64,000 bases of DNA from Portevinia maculata (Eukaryota; Arthropoda; Insecta; Diptera; Syrphidae): the NCBI GenBank assembly GCA_949715645.1, contig OX454528.1, forward strand, positions 61,334,513-61,398,512. The letters run 5' to 3'. The translations under genes were made by a program, and so were the position numbers. Shown here one piece after another: positions 31,926 to 43,302 of the stretch. Every line of letters begins with the position of its first letter. Position 1 is the stretch's first letter. The notes beneath the pieces are model-generated. The model was given only the letters and a program-made list of their open reading frames with translations. It was not told the origin of the DNA and made no database searches.

Positions 31926-33394
31926 GCGTACGCCCCCACCAAAATTAAAAATTACAAAATTTAGAGAACGTGTAAAAATCCGAAAAAGTGTTTAAAATAT
32001 GTTTTTAACCTCAATCTGCTTATAAATTCCATTGAGAATTCACAAGTAGATCCCATAAACAGTGCAATGTGAACCGGTGGGCATGCTGCCCCCTGCAAGC
32101 CCCTGCTTGGGTTCACTATTAGATTTGGAGTAGGTGTGAGATCGGGCATTTCACCTACATATACGCAGTCAGCCATTTTGACATTCGTCGGCGATTAATT
32201 TGATAAATTTGCATGGAAAACTCTTAAATTTGCAAATATTAATATCCTAAAGCAAAAATTGATGCAAAACGTATTATAAAATTATAACAAAAAAATCCAC
32301 ATCAACAGTTGTGCCAAGTTCGTGCTCCTTTTGGCAACTTCTTTTCCTGAAGACATACTATAGAAAGATTATTTTTATTATTTTATAAGTGAAGCCTAAA
32401 AAAATTGTTTGCTTTTATAAGTTTTGTGTGGTTTTCTTGCACGTGTGGTTTTAAATACCAACTCGTTTGATAAAAAGAAGGTTCACATTAAAGTTATACA
32501 AAATTATTTGCATATTTAAGGCATATTAAGTTATTTTATTAACATTTCTGAATTGTTTTGGTAGGCGACATATTTCGTTTTTTTGCGATGTATTAAATAT
32601 TAATTAGCTTTCCTTGGTTTCTTCTCTTTTCGTATCTAAAAGTGGTCTCAGTTTCACACATCCCTCTACCCAAAAATTTGGACGGCTCATCATTTCCTTC
32701 CAAAGAAACAACTCTTTATTTCTGGAGTCCATCCAAGTCACTTTATTCCCATTGTGTTTTCCTGCAAAGAAAAAATGTAACAGTTATTTACTATTACGTA
32801 AAAACTTAGCTAAACATACATATTATAAGGTATATAATATTATATACGTTATTACTTCATGTTATTTACTATAAATTTATGACTCTTACACTCCGATTTA
32901 CGTTTTAGCGAACAGGTAGTTTCTTAATTTAGTTTTAGGATTTTTTTTTTAAATCCTTCGATAATATAGGAAAAACAAAATGTAATATAAAATAAGGCTA
33001 TACATATTATGTTTATGTTGTAAAAATTGGGTTAGGCAGATAAATTCAATTTTTATGATGCTTTTCGCAATAATGTCATAATATTAGTCCTTTTTTTCGT
33101 TGCACCTGTTAGGGAACAGTAACTAAATCTAACTGTAATCAGATTTTAAATCAAATATGTATAAAGGCATTAAGAGTACCAGGGACCTTAGTTCAAAACA
33201 TAATTTCATAGAAACAACAACTATAGGTAACAAAAATCCATTAACTAAGGACGAAACAAGCCAAATAGGCTGCTTCAAATTCAAGATTTTAAGCAAACAA
33301 AATCAAGGCAAAAACTGAAGTTTAAGCGAGTAGATCAACTATTTATCACCTGATATAGCAGGCCAACTTTATTAGACATAACCATAAGCTTGTA
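31926..33394. other. AT-rich stretch, nothing recognised
   Basis: A small GC-richer patch at 32060-32180 carries no identifiable motif, and several short frames elsewhere have none either. Confidence 0.5.
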
Positions 33395-35120
33395 ACATAC
33401 CGTAATATTGTCCGTAGACCCGTTAAAATTACTATTCTCGTGATCAGCATAAATAGCAATGTCTGTCCGTCCGTCCGTAAAAATTAGGCCTTTTATGCTC
33501 GAGCTTAAACTTTTAAGCATATACTCTCAAGGAGCCCGAAATAATCAAGTTCAAACTATTTTTAAATCCGCCCACTGACGCCCACAATCTCAAAAAAAAA
33601 ATATTTAATTTTGAGCTGGAAAGCTAAAGTTTGGCACACATTTTACCACTTTGGAAGTGTCTCTCGCGCAAACTATTCAGTTTAGAAAAAAATGATATTA
33701 AAAACCTCAATATCATTTTGAAGACCTATCCATAGATACCCCACACGTATGGGTTTGAGTTTCAGTTGTAAGTATGGGGAACCCCCAAAATTTATTGTTT
33801 TTTTTTCTATTTTTGTGTGAAAATCTTAATGCGGTTCAGAGAATACATCTATTTACTAAGTTCTTATAGTTTCGGGAAAAAGTTGCTGTGACATACGGAC
33901 GGACAGACGGACAGACAGACATGACGAATCCAAAAGGGTTCCGTTTTTTGCCATTTGGTTACGGAACCCTGAAAACCTTAATGCTCATGTTTAAAGATTT
34001 TCGAAATCCGGCCACTGACACGCCCTCGACTTAAAAACGGTTGTGTCGAAAAATCAAAGTTTGAACTAGGAAGCTGAAATTTGGAAATTGAAACGTATAC
34101 TGTCTAGTTTAAATATTTAAAAAATCCGCCCACTGTTTTAAAAAACCGGTTTATTGAAGAAATTATTGCAAATGAAAGTATTAAGGAAAAGTCGGTCAAA
34201 CAATTCTTTAAATGTTGTATAACAAAATATGTAGATCGTTTTTTTTAACAATTCACCCATACTTAGATTTAAATTGCCCGGCTCACTGTTTGAGGGATAG
34301 GAATTGGAACAGGGTATCCTATTCGCCCAAGGCGACTGTAGCCTTTCCCTATGTTTATACCCTATTCTAAGGGTATATTAATTTTGACGCATAGTTTGTA
34401 ACATACCTTAATATTGCCCGTAGACCCCCAAAAGTTACTATATTTATGATCAGCATCGATAGTAATGTCGATCTAGCCATGTCCGTCCGTCCGTCCGTCT
34501 GTCGGCAAAAATTAGGCCTTTAAACTGGACTTAGAGAGCTGAAATTTTAACCATATACTCTCTAGGGTCCCGAAATAATCAAGTTTACGAATTTTTGAAA
34601 TCCGCCCACAGACACGCCCACAAACTCAAAAAACAAAATTTTGGAAAAAATCGAATTTTGAGCTAGAAAGCTGAAATTTTTTATATATGATCTATGACTC
34701 CTAAAACTGCTCGGCATAAAAAAATTTCAAAATCCGCCCACTGACACGCCCACAAATAAATAAAACAATTTTTTTGAAAATCCAAAGTTTGAGCTAGGGA
34801 GCTGAAATTTATAATATATACTCTCTAGGGGCCCTTTATGCTCATGTGTTAATTTTTTTTAAATCCGCCTACTGACACGCCCACAATTAAATAAAACAAT
34901 TTTATTGAAACACCCAAGTTTGAGCTAGGGAGCGTTTTTTTTTTGATAAAATCCTTTAAATGTTATATAACAAAATATGTAGAGCGTTCTTAACAATTCA
35001 ACTATACTTAGACTTTTGTCACGCCCACTTATGAGGGATAGGAATAAGATTAGGGTATCCAACAGGTCGCCCAAGCGGACTGTAGCCCGTCCCTATGTTT
35101 TTTTTCTATTCTTGAGTGCA
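33395..35120 (+). repeat. mini-me/DINE (Helentron-like) repeats with GTCY microsatellites and a 131-bp array
   Basis: At least two related copies. Each has TTGTAACATACC(G/T)TAATATTG, then GTCCGTCCGTCCGT, then AAAAATTAGGCCTTT. Between 34600 and 34950 a unit of about 131 bp, starting AAATCCGCCCACTGACACGC, recurs three times. Two copies end with GAGGGATAGGAAT and GCCCAAG(G)CGGACTGTAGCC-type hairpins (about 34310-34360 and 35030-35095). An inverted GGAC microsatellite with a hairpin GGGTTCCG...CGGAACCC lies at 33890-33970. GTCY microsatellites and such 3' hairpins are known from dipteran mini-me/DINE elements; family naming is inference. Confidence 0.6.
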
Positions 35121-36889
35121 TAACTCAATTGTCGTTTTTTTTTTTTGAAAAATTGAATTTTGTGAAACAAAATATGGACATCATTTTTATGGTTACGTCG
35201 TGGAGTAGCAAGGATGAAGACCAAGAATAAAACGGAAAACGCGAATACGGAGAAGTCTTCTTTCTCTATAACTACGAAGTTATTATCTACACTTAAGGGA
35301 CAGGGTTCGTCTTCATAATTTTTCATTTGTTTGCCTTCATCCACCCATTGCTTACGCGACGCTTAATTTCGTCATCCGCTATTGATCATAGATCCCAGAT
35401 ATTGGAGGAGAAGTCCAACCGGGTAAGAGAAGGCCGACCTAGACGTGAGGTCAACCCAGGCTAGAGAATCCCGGTGGTCGCAGCCCAATCATACACGTGG
35501 GCCGTACGACAGTATGAGTACGGGGTTAGCCGGACGGCCAAACAAAGCGAAAACCCCGACGTACTACACATCGCCGCACCGGCAGATGTAAGCAAGCGGG
35601 GAGTGCAGGCGCATAGCCCCCTCAAAAGCCAATTTAACAACCAGTTGCCCAGAACTTCCAAAGCCACGGTAGGCAGCTTTGTTCGATGAGGGAAGGGATG
35701 ACGCTCCCTTTTGATCCAACTCCTTCGAGGGAGTAGCGAAGGAGCAGCAGAGGCGTGTGGACCGCCATGTTATAACAAAAGCAGCATGAATCGTGGACAG
35801 GAACCAAGGTAAGGCATGGCAATGTCATGTCAAGCGACATCATCCCAGCAAACCCGGGAACCAGAATGGCCGAGAGCCCACCCTAAATGTTCACATGTTG
35901 TAAGGTATGAACGTTATCGACAGATTCGCATGCCCCCAAATCAGCGCCGAATTCAACCAGACTCAGGTAATTGACGCGGTAGATGGTGGACTTTGTTTCC
36001 TCGTCCGACTTTAATAGCTTAGGTTTAACTCGCCATAATGGGTGTGCTGTTTTTAATCGTCCTGATGTTTATCTTACTTTTTCTCAACGTCTCCTTCGTT
36101 TTCTTTTATCTTTGGCATATTTTAATTTTACGTAGCGGGTATAAGCTACGTTTGAAGGCCGTTCAGCAAAGGGGTCTCAGCGATTTTTAGGATAAACGCG
36201 GAATCAGACTGGATTGGATAGATTGTCCCAGGTCGGTGAGAGAATCTATCGCAAACTGACTTTCCAGTCGTGCTGAATTCGGAGCTCGGAGTAAGACAGA
36301 AGAGAGGATGGACAGTAAGAGCGTCTTACAGTATGTGTGTGGACAGTGGGATGGCGGACAGTCACCAACACAAGTGGACGTTCATTGCAAGCCATCAGTG
36401 GATTGCACTGTCAATCTATGAGTGAGAAAAAAAAACAGTCCAACACTGACCGACTTTGGACAATGGAAAAATCTGGATTTTAAGCCTCGTAACAAACGGC
36501 TGTGCTCCAACGGTTTTGAAAACCTGGTGTTTCAGTTCATTTTCTATTTTCAGGTTTCTGGCATTCGTTATTAACTATTTTAGAAGGACTTTATTCGGCT
36601 TCACAATCAACCATAAAATTGTGACCCGATGGTGAATTAACGCATTTTCTGAACGAACCCATACCTTCCCACTGAGTTACCGGGAAAAGGCAAATTGTTG
36701 CTATTCGTTGCACAAGTGGTCTTTGACAGATGAACAATAATTCGATTTATTTTCCCGCGGGCGTCTATCCAATTCAATAATTGTGCAACAATAGGTCGGA
36801 GTGAATCAGAGAACGGGAGCACAAGTATTCCGTATTTTCGGACTTATACGATTCTCATTCCCCTCTAAAACTTTCACCCATACATCAAG
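35121..36889. other. gene-free region with a GC-rich island
   Basis: About 35390-35900 is markedly GC-richer than its surroundings. It contains GGGGTTAGCCGGACGGCC, similar in wording to a patch near 48655-48675. Frames on both strands lack motifs. It may be an untranslated part of a LINE, but this is a guess. Confidence 0.4.
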
Positions 36890-37762
36890 TGGTTGTCGTA
36901 GGGACATTTGATCCTGATGCACTTTAGAGTACGTCACTTTTCCTTCAGGCAGATAATCAAGGACTGTAATTAATATCTAGGGACTTAAGACGCATCCCTG
37001 GTGTACACCGACTTTGATTGCGAAATCCTGGGTGACGCCAGCGAGGCATCTTACTCTTGTCTTTACTTCCATGTCCATGATCATCTGTACGTAGGTTTCT
37101 GGAACTCCTTGTTGTTTCACCGCCACCCATAACAGATCCCTTGGTTGTCAATCAAATGCCTTTCCAAAATTAACCAATAAAATATTGAAATCCTTTAAGG
37201 AATCACGATGATTTTCCATCATGATCCTTACACTTTGGATTCCATCTGTGGTTGATTTACCTGCAAAAAACCCGCACCGCATTCGGCTATCTAATACCCG
37301 ATCAAAGATCTTTATGGTGTGTGACATCAGTTTGATTGAACGGTAAAGTCTCATGTATCGCCCTTTCCTTTGTACAAAGGAAGAATACATTTTTTTCTCC
37401 ACTGGTTAGAGATTGGATCGACTCTTATCAATTTGGAGATGAGAATCACGAGCCATTTAGACCCGATGTCTCCCAGCATTTTCCAGGAATCGTATCTTGT
37501 CTTGCCCAACTGCTTTTCGTTTTTGAAGTCCTTAACCGCCTTTCTAACTTCTTCCAAAATAAATTGTGCACTTCTTCATTGTTAGGAACGGCTCTCAGAA
37601 AATATATCCGAGGAAATTATTCATTTAGAAGTCATTCACAATACTGTTGCCACCTGTGCCGATGAAGAAATTTCTTCTAACTCCCGACACAGGCCCTCCA
37701 CCCACCAAGTCTGTATTCCAATTCGGGGCGAGCTTTTTTATCTCGATTATTAGTGGAGCACT
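36890..37762 (-). pseudogene. RTE-type LINE reverse transcriptase, 3' piece (host of LINE C)
   Basis: Minus-strand frames give RTE-clade RT segments in order: EEVRKAVKDFKNEKQLG, ILISKLIRVDPISNQWRKK with ILPLYKGKGDT, RSIKLMSHTIKIFDRVLD, MRCGFFAGKSTTDGIQSVRI, ILLVNFGKAFD, then in another frame VPETYVQMIMDMEVKTRVRC and KVGVHQGCVLSP. Stops and frameshifts occur throughout and the catalytic YADD box is not seen. LINE C at 37773 interrupts it; upstream sequence of the same LINE continues at 41929. A relative lies on the plus strand at 62085-62800. Confidence 0.78.
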
Positions 37763-37772
37763 TTGACTAAGC

Positions 37773-38229
37773 GGCGGAAGGCGGGCGCAAAGTTGTTGCT
37801 TGTGGAAACAAGCTTTCGGTAGTTTTCCTCAGACACTTCGTCACGGAGGTATCCGATGCATGGGAAGGTATTAAGCTAAAATGCTTAACGGTTGCCGAGT
37901 TGGCAAAGTACAATCCGCCAACAGCCTGGGTTTGGGTACCTAGTCCCTACACATACCCGGAGAAGCTCCTAGGGCTCCTACATGTTCAAAATCGGGAACT
38001 TAAAGCCGATACATGGAGGGTCCTAAAGACGGGGCCTAGACGGCAATACGGCCAACACTTCCTACTGGCCCTAAATAAGGAATGTCTTCCATACCTGGAG
38101 AAATCCAATGGGATGGTAAGATACAGCATGGGGAGGTTGATGGTCAAAACATCGACCAAGGGCAGAGATGAGGAGGAGCCCCCCCATGATGATGATGGAA
38201 GTGCTGCAGATAAACCTGCACCACAGTAG
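37773..38229 (+). pseudogene. LINE C ORF1, C-terminal fragment (DUF4780-like)
   Basis: The open frame from the truncation point reads GRKVVACGNKLSVVFLRHFV, then DAWEGIKLKCL, TAWVWVPSPYTYPEKLLGLL and LNKECLPYLEKSNGMVRYSM, matching the folded half of LINE A ORF1. It lacks the N-terminal half and a start codon, so it cannot be expressed as is. It ends at 38229, overlapping the start of ORF2 in another frame. Confidence 0.8.
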
Positions 38230-41200
38230 GGCTGCGACGGCCTGTCTGATGGAGTACGTCATTAGGCAGGACATTGCAGCCGTAGTCATACAGGAGCCCT
38301 GGATCAATAAGAACGTGATTCAGGGGCTCCGGCAAAAGAACTATACATTGTTCTACAAGGCGGAAGGTAAAATCAGGACTTGTATCCTTATTAAAAACCA
38401 CATAAAGGCATTTCTTTTGAATAATTACAGCTCTGGCGACTTGACGGCGGTCATCTGCGAGAGGGAAGATGGAAAATCTCTGTGTCTGACCTCGGCCTAT
38501 CTTCCCTACGACTCTGCGGTCGTAATAGCGGAAGATCTAAAGGACTTGGCTGGTCAAAACTGGATGCACGTACTGGGCTGTGATGCAAACGCCCATCATA
38601 CCCAATGGGGTAGTGGAGACACAAATTCAAGGGGTGAGTGTCTTTATGATTTTATTATATTGTCCAACCTTACGGTATGTAATAGAGGGAATTCACCTAC
38701 TTTTGTTACACGTAACAGACAGGAGGTTTTAGACGTTACACTTGTCTCCAACACAGACAAAATGGAAATCAGGGAGTGGAGGGTAGTTGATGAGGCATCT
38801 CTGTCTGACCACAGATGGATACGCTTCAAAATTAATTTTCAGCATAGGGCGTGTAATTTCTATAGAAACCCAAGAAAGGCAGACTGGGATAAATACATAG
38901 ATTTCATTAATCTACGTTTAGATACCCAGCCGATCACCGGCGAAAATATGGTGGACTTAGATAGGGCAGTAGAAGCCGTGAGCAGAACCCTAAACACAGC
39001 GTTCGAAAAGGCATGCCCGGCAAACAAAAAGCCAAAAAGGGCTCAACCGAAGTGGTGGAATAAGGAAATCGGCCTTAAAAGAAGGGAGGTAAGAAAACTT
39101 TATAATAGGGCAAAACTCATTAAAAACGATACCACATGGGACGAGTATAGCGAAAGCAAGAGGGAATTTAAATACTTAGTGAGGAAATCCAAGAGATCTT
39201 CATGGAAAAAGTTCTGTGAATCTATTGAGTCAACTGAAGAGGCGTCGAGACTGCGTAAAATGCTCTCAAAGGAGGCTAGCGTACCTAGCTACCTAAAAAA
39301 TAGCAACGGGACATGGGCCGTGAGTAGTCAGGAGGTTCTGGCTACCCTGGTGGAAACCCATTTCCCCGGTTCCACAACCACAACGGACCTAGGCCTACAG
39401 GGGCAGGAGGAAGTCGACTGTCCCTCTTTCGAGTGGGAAGAAATTGACAATATCATCAACCGAAAAAAGTTACGGTGGGCCATGCATACATTCAAACCGT
39501 ATAAATCTCCAGGGCCGGATGGTATTCTACCGATCATGCTCCAAAAAGCGCCAGAGCATGCAAAACAAAAGATTTTGGATATACTGAGATTCAGCCTAAG
39601 AACAGGGCATATTCCAACAGCCTGGAGAGAAGTCCGGGTTGTTTTTATACCCAAAGCCGGCAAGCAGGGTCACACGACGGCTAAGGACTTCAGACCAATC
39701 AGTTTGTCGTCCTTTTTGCTCAAAACCCTTGAGCGTCTGGTGGAAGCTCACATTAGAAATAAATGTAGCAATGGTTTCTTATGCGAGTCACAGCACGCAT
39801 ACTTAAAGGGTAGATCAGTAGAAACTGCTCTACACAACGTAGTGGGTAAAATTGAAAATAGTCTACACTGCGGCGAATTTGCTTTGGCCTCTTTTCTCGA
39901 TATAGAAGGAGCCTTCAATAACGTTGAGTGTAGAGCTATAAAAAGCGCATTAACAGGCGCTAACATAGAACAGGGAATCATAAATTGGGTATGCAACATG
40001 CTCGCCAACAGGAACATAAACTGCTCCCTTGGTCAAAGCTCCATAAGGATGTCTGCAACCAGAGGAACCCCGCAGGGGGGAGTCATATCGCCACTGCTGT
40101 GGGTACTGGTCATTGACAACGTCCTAAAGGAAATTAAGTCAATGGGTATAAGTGCCACAGCGTATGCGGACGACGTGGTCATAGTAGTGCAGGGAAAATA
40201 TTTGAATACCTTAAGTGAGATCACAGAGACCGCCTTAAGGAAAATTAGTAATTGGGCCAAGGGCTGCGGACTAAATGTCAATCCCTCGAAAACAGAGTTA
40301 GTCCTGTTCACGAGACGACACAAATTACCGCACTTCAATCTCCCGAAACTTGACGGAGAGGAACTGCTCCTCAAGGACAGTGCGAAGTATCTGGGCGTAA
40401 TCCTAGATAGAAAATTAAATTGGAATCTTAACATAGGGGAACGAATGAAGAAAGCGTATAATGCCCTCTTTATTTGTAAGAGAACAATAGGCAAAACATG
40501 GGGCCTGAAACCCGCCATGGTACACTGGATATATACAGTAGTGGTGATACCCATACTTACATATGGCTCACTTGTGTGGTGGAGGGCAACAAATAAAAGA
40601 ACCATAATTGGAAAACTAGCAACGGTGCAGAGAACGGCAAGCATAGCCATCACTGGTGCAATCCGTACCACTCCTACGGCAGCACTGGATGCCTTCCTGC
40701 ACTTTATCCCGCTAGATTTAAAAATAAAGCAACTTGCTGGCAACAGCGCTTTGCGCCTAAAAAATTTAGGCCAGTTTAAGGACTGTAGTTTTGGGCATTG
40801 CACGATCTTAGCTGATGTGCTACCCGGAAATCCTATACGGACTGATGAGATTTGCCCCTTGGTGGACCATGACATCCCCTATGAGGTGTCATACCCGCGA
40901 AGGGAGGAGTGGCAAAGAGATGCAGTCATAATAGCAAACGAGGTTGCTATCTACACTGACGGCTCTAAGACGGGGGAGAGAACGGGTTCTGGCATTTTTT
41001 CTGCTGATCCAGACCTGAGAGAGTCTATACGACTCCCGGACACAAGCAGTGTCTTCCAATCGGAAGTTCTTGCTGTTCTAAGGGCGGCAGAGATAGTGCA
41101 GATGAGATCATTGTCGGGAAGAGACATTGCCATCTATATTGACAGTCAGGCGACACTTATGGCACTTGAATCTGCTAACATTAACTCTGAGATAGTCAGA

Positions 41201-41794
41201 AACTGTCGCACAATGCTTAAAGCAGCATGTAGACGGAATCGGGTAAGACTGTGCTGGGTACCGGGACACTGCGGTATAGAGGGAAATGAGCAAGCCGATG
41301 AGCTAGCAAGAAAGGGAGGGGAGCTGGAAAACAGCGGAGGTGTGAACATTAAACCACCCCTGGGCGTCTTTAAGGGAAAAATCAATGAAAAGATCTTAAA
41401 AATGGCTGACCTCAGATGGCAGAACATAGTGGGACATAGGGTGTCTAGAGCCCTTTGGCCCCATTTGGATAAGAACAGATCTAAGGAAATTCTAAAATTG
41501 AGCAGGGAACAGCTTAGAACAGTAATTGGGATTATGTCTGGGCACTGTCTTCTAAGAAAGCATGCTAGGCGACTTGGTCTGGTGGATGTGGACACGTGCA
41601 GGTTCTGTGGTGATCTACAAGCCGAGGAAGACATAACACACATATTGTGTGAGTGCGAGGGTATAGCACGGAATCGTAGGAGGATTCTAGGGGAATACTT
41701 CTTCGAGGAACTAGGGGAGCTGAGCGGCATAGACCATAGGAAGCTGGTTAAGTTCTGCAGGAGGATTGGGCTCTGTCTAGGAAAAGTTTTTTAG
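38168..41794 (+). CDS. LINE C ORF2: endonuclease, reverse transcriptase, RNase H
   Basis: A 1,208-codon uninterrupted frame. Endonuclease, residues about 10-230: LQINLHHSRAA, VIQEPW, LGCDANAHHTQWG, SLSDHRWI. Reverse transcriptase, about 440-760: YKSPGPDGILPIML, FIPKAGKQGHTTAKDFRPIS, FLDIEGAFNNV, GTPQGGVISPLLW and the catalytic AYADDVVIV (about 664-667). RNase H, about 925-1050: IYTDGSKTG, FQSEVLAV, IYIDSQATL, WVPGHCGIEGNEQADELA, with all four acidic residues and the His. A Cys/His cluster (CRFCGDL...ITHILCEC) lies near 1144. The true start may be one of the ATGs at 38186-38195, right before EVLQINLHH. It would nick target DNA, copy the element RNA and remove the RNA strand. The promoter-bearing 5' end is missing, so new rounds from this copy are unlikely. 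Confidence 0.93.
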   Translation: MRRSPPMMMMEVLQINLHHSRAATACLMEYVIRQDIAAVVIQEPWINKNVIQGLRQKNYTLFYKAEGKIRTCILIKNHIKAFLLNNYSSGDLTAVICEREDGKSLCLTSAYLPYDSAVVIAEDLKDLAGQNWMHVLGCDANAHHTQWGSGDTNSRGECLYDFIILSNLTVCNRGNSPTFVTRNRQEVLDVTLVSNTDKMEIREWRVVDEASLSDHRWIRFKINFQHRACNFYRNPRKADWDKYIDFINLRLDTQPITGENMVDLDRAVEAVSRTLNTAFEKACPANKKPKRAQPKWWNKEIGLKRREVRKLYNRAKLIKNDTTWDEYSESKREFKYLVRKSKRSSWKKFCESIESTEEASRLRKMLSKEASVPSYLKNSNGTWAVSSQEVLATLVETHFPGSTTTTDLGLQGQEEVDCPSFEWEEIDNIINRKKLRWAMHTFKPYKSPGPDGILPIMLQKAPEHAKQKILDILRFSLRTGHIPTAWREVRVVFIPKAGKQGHTTAKDFRPISLSSFLLKTLERLVEAHIRNKCSNGFLCESQHAYLKGRSVETALHNVVGKIENSLHCGEFALASFLDIEGAFNNVECRAIKSALTGANIEQGIINWVCNMLANRNINCSLGQSSIRMSATRGTPQGGVISPLLWVLVIDNVLKEIKSMGISATAYADDVVIVVQGKYLNTLSEITETALRKISNWAKGCGLNVNPSKTELVLFTRRHKLPHFNLPKLDGEELLLKDSAKYLGVILDRKLNWNLNIGERMKKAYNALFICKRTIGKTWGLKPAMVHWIYTVVVIPILTYGSLVWWRATNKRTIIGKLATVQRTASIAITGAIRTTPTAALDAFLHFIPLDLKIKQLAGNSALRLKNLGQFKDCSFGHCTILADVLPGNPIRTDEICPLVDHDIPYEVSYPRREEWQRDAVIIANEVAIYTDGSKTGERTGSGIFSADPDLRESIRLPDTSSVFQSEVLAVLRAAEIVQMRSLSGRDIAIYIDSQATLMALESANINSEIVRNCRTMLKAACRRNRVRLCWVPGHCGIEGNEQADELARKGGELENSGGVNIKPPLGVFKGKINEKILKMADLRWQNIVGHRVSRALWPHLDKNRSKEILKLSREQLRTVIGIMSGHCLLRKHARRLGLVDVDTCRFCGDLQAEEDITHILCECEGIARNRRRILGEYFFEELGELSGIDHRKLVKFCRRIGLCLGKVF

Positions 41795-41928
41795 GTTTTT
41801 AGGTTTTTCTCCAATTGAAGTTTTTTCAAGTGGTTCCCTAGGGATCGCGATGGGCCCTTCTGGTGCCTAGTGCTGTGTGCAAATTGCATACCCCTTTTTA
41901 ACCTAACCTAACCTAACCTTGACTAAGC

Positions 41929-42130
41929 TATGAATGCCGCTTTCTTGTCACTTATCACTCCTTTAGCTTCATCTTCCACCACCATGTTTCTTTGCCATGT
42001 TTATTGCGTCCTTTTGAAGTCCCCAGCAGTGATTGGGCTCTATCCAAACAAGGTAGTTGTATGGAATTTCACTTGTCTTGTGCTCGGCACTCTGCATCCT
42101 CAACTTCGTTGATGATGTGAGGGAGCTAAT
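41929..42130 (-). pseudogene. RTE-type LINE, 5' piece (linker before RT)
   Basis: Minus-strand traces of the Trp-rich segment upstream of the RT in RTE elements (WWWKMKLKE, and DKKAAF in the next frame) continue across the LINE C insertion into the RTE fragment at 36890-37762. Short and degenerate. Confidence 0.45.
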
Positions 42131-42214
42131 TTTGCATATTTGCAATAAATGGGAGATGAAAAATAGAATTGATAAAACTTCATTGGAGTGGAAATAACAT
42201 TGTTGAACACAGAA

Positions 42215-42525
42215 ATAGTGTTATAATAATATTTTTGGGTTTCCAAGGACCTCATGGTAACCTTAACCTTGACCTTGACCTTGACGCTGACCATGATCCT
42301 GATCCTAACATTGAACTTGAACAATGAAAATTTTAGCCTCAATGAGCCAAAGTTTAAAAATATCCTTCTTTCGCGATTTCTAAAGGCATTTTGGAGAAAC
42401 TATCTGTTTTGGGGTTTTAAAGACCTCGTGATAAAATAACCTTGAACACAGAAATGCTGCGGCTTTCTAAGCACGTATCGCAAAATATCCTTTCCGGGTT
42501 TCAAGATAAAATAACCTAATATCAA
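42215..42525 (+). repeat. ACCTC-motif repeat with CCTTGA microsatellite
   Basis: GGGTTTCCAAGGACCTCATGGTAA, written here as GGGTTTCCAAGG and ACCTCATGGTAA, recurs in altered form at 42410-42440 and 42498-42520. An ACCTTG hexamer array lies at 42258-42285. Similar units occur at 54210-54390. Confidence 0.5.
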
Positions 42526-43037
42526 ATTAAAGCGACAAAAGTTTCCTCGGCTCTTCAACGGATCTGCAACAAATTAATTTCATGTCTGCTGCCGCTATTT
42601 GTCGGATTTTAAAATTTTGGCTGTGGCTTTTGTCGGATTCCGGAATTATTGAAATTTCCGTTACAATTAAAATGTTATGGACTCATTTTTTCTTCATTCG
42701 TCAAAGCTTAAGACTTAAAACTTAACCTGAAAAAGTGTCTAGTGATTACTTTCTCAAGATCGTCATCAACGTTGCAATTAACTTTCATATTGGTCCTAAA
42801 CTTCTTTGTCGAGTTGACGAAATCAAAGATCTTCGTGTTGTCCTGGATGTCACCTTTGTTTTAAGAAGTTTTTAAGTTCAATGCCACAATTATTTTTTGT
42901 TTTACCGTAAATTCTAATTTTATTACCTTCGTTTACACCACACTTATAATAATGTTATTTTATATTCTTTCTTTGTCAAACATACTGTAGTACACTTTGT
43001 TCTATTACCCTATCAGCATAAAAATAATTCAATCCAA
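42526..43037. other. gene-free AT-rich stretch
   Basis: No motif recognised on either strand. Confidence 0.45.
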
Positions 43038-43157
43038 CATTGTAACTTAAACTACAGACACCTTTTTGGAATTTCGTCTGATTTATAATTTATCTCCCAT
43101 TGTAACTTTATTTACAGACACTTCTCTGGAATTTCGTCTGCTTTATAGTTTATTCCA
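43038..43157 (+). repeat. 60-bp tandem duplication
   Basis: CATTGTAACTT starts two units at 43038 and 43098. Both contain GGAATTTCGTCTG and end in TTTAT. The units differ at about ten positions. Confidence 0.75.
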
Positions 43158-43302
43158 CACGCTGTCGACATACATTTTGTAAATACATAGACTAAGCATT
43201 TTTGTTGTACAAATAAAACCTATCTTCTCCAACCATTTGCTTGTGCGAAGTGGAAGCGACTTACAATTTTAAGCCGAATCAGAACGGCAAACGAGAAGCT
43301 TC

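Larger units (their letters stand above)
37773..41918 (+). mobile_element. LOA-type LINE C, 5'-truncated in ORF1, ORF2 intact
   Basis: 4,146 bp flanked by an exact 10-bp duplication TTGACTAAGC (37763-37772 and 41919-41928), inserted in the RTE remnant. The 5' end is cut inside ORF1. The 3' end is TTAACCTAACCTAACCTAACC, split here as TTAACCTAACC and TAACCTAACC, the same tail type as LINE A and no poly-A. Its ORF2 is open from end to end, which makes this the youngest large insertion in the window. Confidence 0.92.

Noticed and set aside
33470..34510. CRISPR-like array
   Set aside because: The GTCC units are a microsatellite and the larger units are degenerate tandem repeats without uniform spacers; the DNA is eukaryotic.
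42254..42342. Threonine-leucine repeat protein
   Set aside because: Produced by the ACCTTG hexamer array; no other coding evidence.
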